Shown piece after piece: positions 57,473 through 64,000 of a stretch of 64,000 bases of DNA (within the stretch, counting starts at the first letter, position 1; each line of letters opens with the position of its first letter). The DNA comes from Dryococelus australis (lineage: Eukaryota; Arthropoda; Insecta; Phasmatodea; Phasmatidae). The stretch is taken from contig CM057002.1 in assembly GCA_029891345.1 (NCBI GenBank), positions 64,312,590 to 64,376,589 of the forward strand. The letters are read 5' to 3'. Position numbers and translations under genes: made by a program. Below the pieces are notes generated by a model, which searched no databases, was not told the DNA's origin, and saw nothing but the letters and a program-made list of their open reading frames with translations.

Positions 57473-58327
57473 TATCTTTTAGACTTCATCTTGAATTCTT
57501 GTAACCGTGTAGCTTCTCTAACAGCTATACCTTGCACCCTAATTATATGGCACCTTCCACTGACTCACACTTGCGATGTCGAGAAGTGGACCTGTCGTAC
57601 TGTATCACTAACGTCTCCATACGTTGAATAGCATGTTTATTATATCTTTTAAACTTCATCTTGAATTCTTGTAACCGTGTAGCTTCTCTAACTGCTATAC
57701 CTTGCACCCTAATTATATGGCACCTTCCACTGACTCACACTTGCGATGTCGATTAGTGGACCTGTCGTACTGTCTCACTAACGTCTCCATACGTTGAATA
57801 GCATGTTTAATATATCTTTTAAACTTCATCTTGAATTCTTGTAACCGTGTAGCTTCTCTAACGGCTATACCTTGCACCCTAATTATATGGCACCTTCCAC
57901 TGACTCACACTTGCGATGTCGAGAAGTGGACCTGTCGTACTGTCCCACTAACGTCTCCATACGTTGAATAGCATGTTGATTCTATCTTTTAGACTTCATC
58001 TTGAATTCTTGTAACCGTGTAGCTTCTCTAACGGCTATACCTTGCACCCTAATTATATGACACCTTCCACTGACTCACACTCGCGATGTCGAGAAGTGGA
58101 CCTGTCGTACTGTATCACTAACGTCTCCATACGTTGAATAGCATGTTTATTATATCTTTTAAACTTCATCTTGAATTCTTGTAACCGTGTAGCTTCTCTA
58201 ACTGCTATACCTTGCACCCTAATTATATGGCACCTTCCACTGACTCACACTTGCGATGTCGATTAGTGGACCTGTCGTACTGTCTCACTAACGTCTCCAT
58301 ACGTTGAATAGCATGTTGATTCTTGGC
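57473..58327. repeat. 170-bp satellite, five units with higher-order pattern
   Basis: Unit starts marked by ACTTCATCTTGAATTCTTGT recur exactly every 170 bp (about 57483, 57653, 57823, 57993 and 58163). Units are about 95% or more alike. Diagnostic variants show a pattern: units 1 and 4 share AGACTTC and TGTATCAC, and units 2 and 5 share AACTGCTATACC, GATTAGTGG and TGTCTCAC. Units 4-5 therefore look like a copy of units 1-2, and the higher-order repeat is three units (510 bp). A MITE abuts the right edge. Confidence 0.95.
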
Positions 58328-58568
58328 TATAGGATATTCACGATAAAGTGAGCACTTTTTAAGGCCCTCCCAAAAGGCATTAATCACTAATAAATATGTT
58401 TAATTACAGCATCAGATATTAAATTTCGAGAGCGGTGAAAGTATACACCGTATTTATTAGCCACGTGACAATGCTGATATTAAAAAAATTGCTTAAATAT
58501 AAAAACTGACTTAAAAAAAAATTTGGAATGGCCTTAAAAAATGCTCACTTTACCGTGAACGGTCTATA
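58328..58568. mobile_element. TA-type MITE (GGCTGTTCACGG family, short subtype)
   Basis: Termini TATAGGATATTCACGATAAA and, inverted, TATAGACCGTTCACGGTAAA bound 241 bp. The insertion sits exactly at the end of the 170-bp satellite. Confidence 0.83.
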
Positions 58569-58925
58569 CACAGAAACCACCAGAGGATCTGTAGATGCTC
58601 ATCTCACCTGGGAAATCTGTGCCTACCTGGGTAAGAGGGCAAGCACGGGACGGAGAAAGGGATATAGCTACTGGACGTGACTGATAGTGTACTCTACTGG
58701 AAATTTTCTTAAGTGGACGATATACAGGGCCGTTAATACCATCAACTCTTTCTCTACAGAGTCTCGCCGATTCTCACCAAATTCTTCACAGAGGCAGTGC
58801 TTTGGGAGTCCATGTAAACTTACATATTTTAAGTGGCTCAGATTTTTATTTTCAAACTGACACCCCTGTAAATATTTCAGGTTTGTAATCCCTATCATTC
58901 GAACCATAAGAGTGATTAAATTCGG
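58569..58925. other. Unassigned sequence
   Basis: A 133-codon minus frame (58668-59069) runs from here into the SINE and has no recognised domain. Confidence 0.3.
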
Positions 58926-58929
58926 AGTT

Positions 58930-59100
58930 GATGCTCCAAATCCGACCTCCGCAATGCAGTTGATCGCACACTCGTTTATGATACGAGAACTTCTGGGTTC
59001 GAGTACCGGTGGCGGGAGGCGTGCATTTGTAATTTGTCTCACTGCTGTTGCATATGTGTCTGGTTTCACCTCTTGTCATATTACTTTCAACGAGATGACA
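58930..59100 (+). mobile_element. tRNA-derived SINE (family C), copy 2
   Basis: Head CCGACCTCCGCAATGCAGTT, B-box TGGGTTCGAGTACCGG and body GCATTTGTAATTTGTCTCAC, then GCTGTTGCATATG, match the copy at 39480-39655 in order and orientation-corrected spacing. Confidence 0.75.
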
Positions 59101-61735
59101 AGTTCTACCTGCCAACCGAGCTTTTAAGGATTTTTTTTTTATTGATTGCACCCATGTTGAGGAAAGTAGGCTCATTAGTTATATCAGAAACTTCTTGTGA
59201 CATAATCAGATTTCTTTATAGAGTTCTGTTAACAAGACGGAACACTCGAGCTCTCATTAGAAGAAACCTCTTTTACTATATCTCCGTTTCTACACCAATC
59301 TCCACTAGACACCTCAACAACTACATACTCAGTAGTTTTTTTTTTTTTTTTTTTTGCCCTAGTCGAGTATTTTCAATACATACATCTTCACATTTAAAGG
59401 CACAGACTTTATTTTTGTTTACTGGGTGAGTAGTAGCTTGGATGCAGATTTGAAGTCGTTTGATTTTGGTCATCTAGATGAACAAAGGACCATTAATACA
59501 TTTTAAAATAAGTACTTAATGAAAGGAAAAAAAAAAAACATTCAATTGAAAAAAAAAAACGCACAAACGCAAGAAAAACAGGCCAGGAGTAACGTACAGG
59601 CATGCATGCACACTATGCACTGTTTGGTATAACAGCCTGGCATTGATTTATTTTAGCGACCGACAAATGCGATACTACAACATCTCTTGTGATAGCGGGA
59701 AACAAAGACTATCTGGAATTACAAGGACCCTAGACCTACTGAGGCTTGAATTATCGGGACTCGACTATACACATCGACACGCATGCATTGTTCTGAGGCC
59801 AGCTTTATTTCCGAAATATAACGCATGTCACGGGATTATTTTTTCGTACTGAACAACATCTTCAAAATAATGAAAATAGTGGCTAATGAGCTCAAAAGGA
59901 TGATTGGGAAATTGAAAAATTAATTTTGATATTTCAAATACTGATTACGAAAGTGCAACTATTTTATGGTAACTGTTTAGTAACTTTCTAGAACCATTAG
60001 TACGCAGAGATTTAAAATGAAAAGGAAATGAAAATATTAATTACAAAATAATTCAAAAGCGTACTGAAATGTTACGTGAAACGAAAAAAAATTATTTTCT
60101 CTAAATAAGAACTTCTGTATACTTTATGGACATCATAATTTTAACACACGCTGTGGTTAAAATGTAGTTCTTTTGTAACGAATTAGTTCTGAATGTGCAT
60201 CGAATTTAACTAACGGGAAGTCGGACTTTGGTAGTAATAATATTGATTCTCACTTTCACTGTGAAAAATGACATGTGGCATGTACGAAACTATTACGTAA
60301 ATAAAATATAGGTTTCCTGTCTTCCTTTGAAATAGGATCCAGCAGTATTAAGGAAACCGCTTCAAGCGGCGTTGGTGGGATTAGAGTGTCAAAATATCAG
60401 AAACGCAAAATAAATTACCACTTGATGAAACATACCAATTGACCAAACACATTTGAATATTAGTTTCAAAACTTGATATAAAATACCAGTCAATATGTCA
60501 TTTCCTATAACTGTAAAGTCATTATCAGTGTGGTTTTTATAAAAGAATACGTTATTTTACAGCAAAAATTATTTATTGCACAAATAAGTTCTGAAGGATC
60601 ACAAGCAGTGCAATTCAGCACCTCTACGAAATTGATAATGTTTTAAAACTCAATTCAACGAAATTTCATATATTTCTCCAAATAAGTATTTATTCATAAA
60701 GCTAACACTACAAAATTAGTAGTATAAACATCAGTGTCGAAACATCTATCAATTTTTTAATACTGAGTGAGTCTTTTGACTGAATATACTATAGTAACAT
60801 AGAGTACATAAAATCACGGAGAGCTGGTATAATTTACCGCTCTGTCATATATTTCCCATACAATTCCATAACTCTCAATTTGTTTTCTTTACGACTTAAA
60901 ATGTTTTCCGCATTTAACTTTACCTATATACATTCACGTGAACATTAACGGGCATAATTACATTAAAATATGCAGCGTATTATGAATAGTGGTATGTTAA
61001 CGACTAATTTAAACGCTTTAAGTTCTTAACCACAGTTTTTATGTTCATTTAATGTCTTAGTTGTAAAATTAACGTAAGCTTGTTATGATTCCTACCAATT
61101 TGACCATGTCTTTAAGCCATGCCTGCATTTATTTTTGCACTTGACGTAAAGAACACAATGGTAAAAAAATGGTGATTTATTCACAGTTTTTCCAAAAATT
61201 TTTAATGGCCTAATATTAACTTGTGCCAGTATTATTTGCCCAACATTGATTTCGATGTATTTCTGCGAACGTAAATGTTCAAATATTTTATTTCAATAAG
61301 ATTGCATAACTCTTAAAAGTGAGCATCGTGCAATACATTATAGAAATAATAATAAATATTTATGAACACGGTGCCACCGAAACATAAAATCCTAACGTAT
61401 CTTATTAATGAAAAGTTTCAAAACATGAAATGCAGCCAATATCATTTCAAGGGGAACCGAGTTGTTGGACGGCATGCGTGCTCACTAACTCGTACAGAAC
61501 AAATGGGCATGCATGTTGACGTACAGTATAGTCCTTTCACGGTTACTTCCAACTTTTCTGAAGCCCTGCTAAATATATACTTTCAGACGAGTCCTCCACC
61601 TCATGCAAAGAAAGATTAACCGACTATATAAAATTACACCAAAGGGATGGCACTTCGCATTGGCGTGCACTCAGTGATATCATTTTTTGCATAAGAACTA
61701 TTTCTTACTAGGCACCCAACACACATCTTTCTGCC
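59101..61735. other. AT-rich stretch with T- and A-runs
   Basis: A T-run (59336-59355) and A-rich patches (59526-59575) occur. Frames of 131 (59034-59429) and 85 codons (61362-61619) have no recognised motif. No element was identified. Confidence 0.3.
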
Positions 61736-61739
61736 AGTT

Positions 61740-62345
61740 TTAATTCATACACTGAGAGAAAATCGAACAAAATATTTGTTTGCATAGGGCCAAATATATA
61801 TTTAGTTGCCCTAACAAAATATATTGTTGAGCAAACAAAATATACAAATCAACAAAATTACTTTTGTTCGTCTAGAAAAATTCATGTTTGAATAAACATA
61901 AGCTCTGTTTTGGGCCAAAACAAATTAGACTGTCAACTAAGTATTTTGTTGAATCAACTGTATATATTTGTTTGGCCACTCATTTGACTGCCTTTATTCG
62001 AAAATACAGCTTGGGAGTTTGTTTATATTTTTTGTGACAATTAGGATAGTAACAGCGTTTATTAGTACATCTACTGATGCTTAACAATTGTATACATACA
62101 TTAATAAAACAATGCAATAAGAAACTGACAAGTAAAGCTGTAAAACTTTAAATATTTATTTGCACACTTTGCTCAATATTTGGATTATATCAATTTAAAA
62201 GCTTTCCGGATTATTCAGTTGTCACATTAGCTGAGATTACTGAGGCGTAGCACTCAGTCGCAGATGATCTTGGTTCGAAACTCGGTCGAATACGTAAAAT
62301 ATTTTTATATCAGCCCAAACTGTTTAATATACGCGTAGCCAAACA
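61740..62345 (+). mobile_element. Dispersed 0.55 kb repeat with tRNA-like end, copy 2
   Basis: Plus-strand partner of 21425-21985. It carries many AACAAAATATTTGTTTG-like motifs and ends in a tRNA-like part near 62225-62290 (GATTACTGAGGCGTAGCACT, then GGTTCGAAACTCGG). The two copies diverge mainly by small indels. Confidence 0.7.
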
Positions 62346-62498
62346 AATCTGTAGTGGCACCAAATATGTGCCAAATATGTAGGTATTTCTAAGAGCATTA
62401 ATTAATTCCACGTAACGGAAGAGAATTTCAGTTTGTATCTGTACAACTTTCAATGCCCGCATTATGAAACGCACTTTGACATGTTATATTAATTATAG

Positions 62499-62739
62499 TA
62501 TAAGCAGTTCACGGTAAAGTGATCACTTTTGAGGCCCTGTTTACTTTTCCTTTCAGCCATTTCTCAAACTTGAACCATATTTTTTAAAGTAAATTTTGCC
62601 GTGTTAATAATAAAACACAGTATGTATATTCCACCTCACTCGGGAGTAACGTCTAAAGCTAAAATAAAATATTTTTATTGAGTATTATTCTTAATGAGAG
62701 AGCTTTCGAGAGTGTTCACTTTATCGTGAACAGCCTATA
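62499..62739. mobile_element. TA-type MITE (GGCTGTTCACGG family, short subtype)
   Basis: Termini TATAAGCAGTTCACGGTAAA and, inverted, TATAGGCTGTTCACGATAAA bound about 241 bp. The interior parallels 31829-32066 (GTCTAAAGCTAAAATAAAAT). Confidence 0.83.
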
Positions 62740-63029
62740 GTTGGTAAGACATTAGGTTTTGTACAGTGGAAAACATCAGGCTATTCTGGCGCGGGTACTG
62801 TTCCCCTCTGGGTCTTCATTTTTATCTTCGTTTGCAATATTTCTTTTCGTGAAAAATAATCATACTTAAAATTCATTTTACATCCGAGGGTTTCTTGAAA
62901 GCAAAGAAAATATATGGAAAATTTTGGCACAAACGTTATCATCAATTCAACATAAAATTAATTTTTCGCGCAACATAAACAACACGTTAAAGCTGACAGT
63001 ATGGTGAAGTGGTAACGGAATAACAAAGG
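62740..63029. other. Unassigned spacer between two MITEs
   Basis: AT-rich. Nothing recognised. Confidence 0.35.
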
Positions 63030-63456
63030 TAAAGGCGATTCACGATTAAGTGAGCACATTTGAAATCAACCTTAGAAGAAAGTCACTGCCCATGCCTGCA
63101 TATACTTCAACGGGCGCACTGAGTGACATGCGTCCGGTAAAGTTGGTAACTATAGATGGAAAGTTGTTCCATAACTTAACGTCAAATAAAACGTGTTAGG
63201 TAACCATTTGTGATAATTTTTGTTATTTATTTCCCTCTCTGTTTGTCGAATGCATGAAAGTAAAAAAATTAGCCGATTTATAAAATGTTTACTTTTCTAA
63301 AAATTCCACATGTTCCACTAGACCGACGTATGAATAAAGTGATGTGGCCCTTGACAACGTTAATTTTATACAAGGCTGCAGAATACACAACGTGCATACA
63401 AGTAGATCATAAGTAAGACTTTCAAAAGTGCTCATTTTGACTGTGAACAGCCTTTA
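63030..63456 (-). mobile_element. TA-type MITE (GGCTGTTCACGG family, long subtype)
   Basis: Termini TAAAGGCGATTCACGATTAA and, inverted, TAAAGGCTGTTCACAGTCAA bound about 427 bp. The interior runs in reverse order to 36105-36544 (AGTTGGTAACTATAGATGGA, AGTTGTTCCATAACTTAACG). Confidence 0.85.
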
Positions 63457-63713
63457 CCCCGAATTGTAAGTCTACAGAGGAAGTGATAGGATTTAAAACT
63501 GCTAGTCAATCCGCCACGACTATCCCTTTCTCTCTTCCACCATGAGCACCACCCATTTGCCCGTCTGCATCCTCTTCATCAACCAAACCTAGTGCAGAGA
63601 TTCCCTGGATCGATGCGGAAACTCGCCGCCAGTAAATTACACAAAACATCCATCTCCCGTGCATTCTCTCGCTTCCTTCTCCGGGGCAGTTGAACCACCT
63701 ATAACTCCCCGCC

Positions 63714-63716
<3 letters not shown>
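63457..63716. other. Unassigned sequence
   Basis: A C/T-rich plus strand leads into the microsatellite. No structure was recognised. Confidence 0.35.

Positions 63717-63798
<82 letters not shown>
63717..63798. repeat. (TC)n-(TA)n compound microsatellite
   Basis: About 37 bp of CT followed by about 44 bp of TA. Frames crossing it encode Ser-Leu or Ile-Tyr strings and are not genes. Confidence 0.95.
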
Positions 63799-63801
<3 letters not shown>

Positions 63802-63965
63802 CTCTCTAACTCGCATCCCACGGCCTATATTGATTCCGTTAGCCACAAATTTTCACGCGGGACAATTTCGTCAGTTAACTGTGTGCATCTCCTATTTAGA
63901 GTTTTTTTTTTCTGTTGCTCTTTTATACAGTTATACACATACGCGAATGTGTATGTAGTTGTGTA

Positions 63966-64000
63966 CACAGGATGTTCTTGAAATAAGTACAGATATTTTG
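63966..64000 (+). mobile_element. Possible element terminus cut by the window edge
   Basis: ACACAGGATGTTCTTGAAAT resembles the inverted right terminus of the element at 16977-17856 (ACACAGGATGTCTCTAAAT). Too little sequence remains to confirm it. Confidence 0.2.

Noticed and set aside
57473-58327. 5S rRNA or histone gene cluster
   Set aside because: The 170-bp unit has no 5S-like box C/A-box arrangement and no coding frame.
63637-63958. Open frames across the TC/TA microsatellite
   Set aside because: Dipeptide strings (Ser-Leu, Ile-Tyr) are microsatellite translations.

Overview
The window is eukaryotic nuclear DNA made almost entirely of mobile-element debris and tandem repeats. I find no host gene I can name. 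The longest open frames (265-268 codons) are translations of minisatellites. The sequence is AT-rich and has no operon-like gene packing. It carries tRNA-derived SINEs, a Jockey/CR1-type LINE, a Tc1 transposase relic, TA-, TAA- and 8-bp-duplication inverted-repeat elements, and long TA/TG/TC microsatellites. This mix suits an arthropod, most likely an insect with a large repeat-rich genome. The exact order or species cannot be fixed from the sequence alone.

Layout. 0-6 kb: a tRNA-derived SINE, then a degenerate LINE on the minus strand (about 5500 down to a poly-A tail near 2801). 6-12 kb: three LTR-like blocks, a TG microsatellite framed by a short inverted repeat, and a G-rich minisatellite (10.98-11.85 kb). 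12-18 kb: AT-rich sequence, a diverged tandem repeat of about 180 bp (14.8-15.7 kb), and an 0.88 kb mariner-type element with about 200-bp inverted ends inside a TA microsatellite. 18-28 kb: featureless AT-rich DNA, one copy of a 0.55 kb repeat with a tRNA-like end, a 2.08 kb foldback element with about 0.85-0.9 kb arms (23.37-25.44 kb), and a LINE C-terminal fragment (26.0-26.8 kb). 28-34 kb: a PIF/Harbinger-like element with TAA duplication, a 37-bp minisatellite, and three MITE-like elements, one with an 8-bp target duplication. 36-49 kb: MITEs, a 38-bp minisatellite, three blocks of a roughly 285-bp repeat (the middle one inverted), a G-poor block ending in poly-A, SINEs, and an 0.88 kb element with about 340-bp inverted ends. 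49-55 kb: a Tc1 relic with a mutated catalytic position, a Mutator/Kolobok-like relic and more SINEs. 55-64 kb: C-tracts, a GC-rich island, five exact-length 170-bp satellite units, further MITEs, the second copy of the 0.55 kb repeat, and a TC/TA microsatellite.

The elements do not form a pathway. The recurrent theme is long inverted repeats: at least a dozen inverted-repeat elements of five or more families lie in 64 kb. One family, with termini like GGCTGTTCACGGTAAAGTGA, is present about eight times. All element boundaries come from reading by eye; similarity searches and a species library would refine them.
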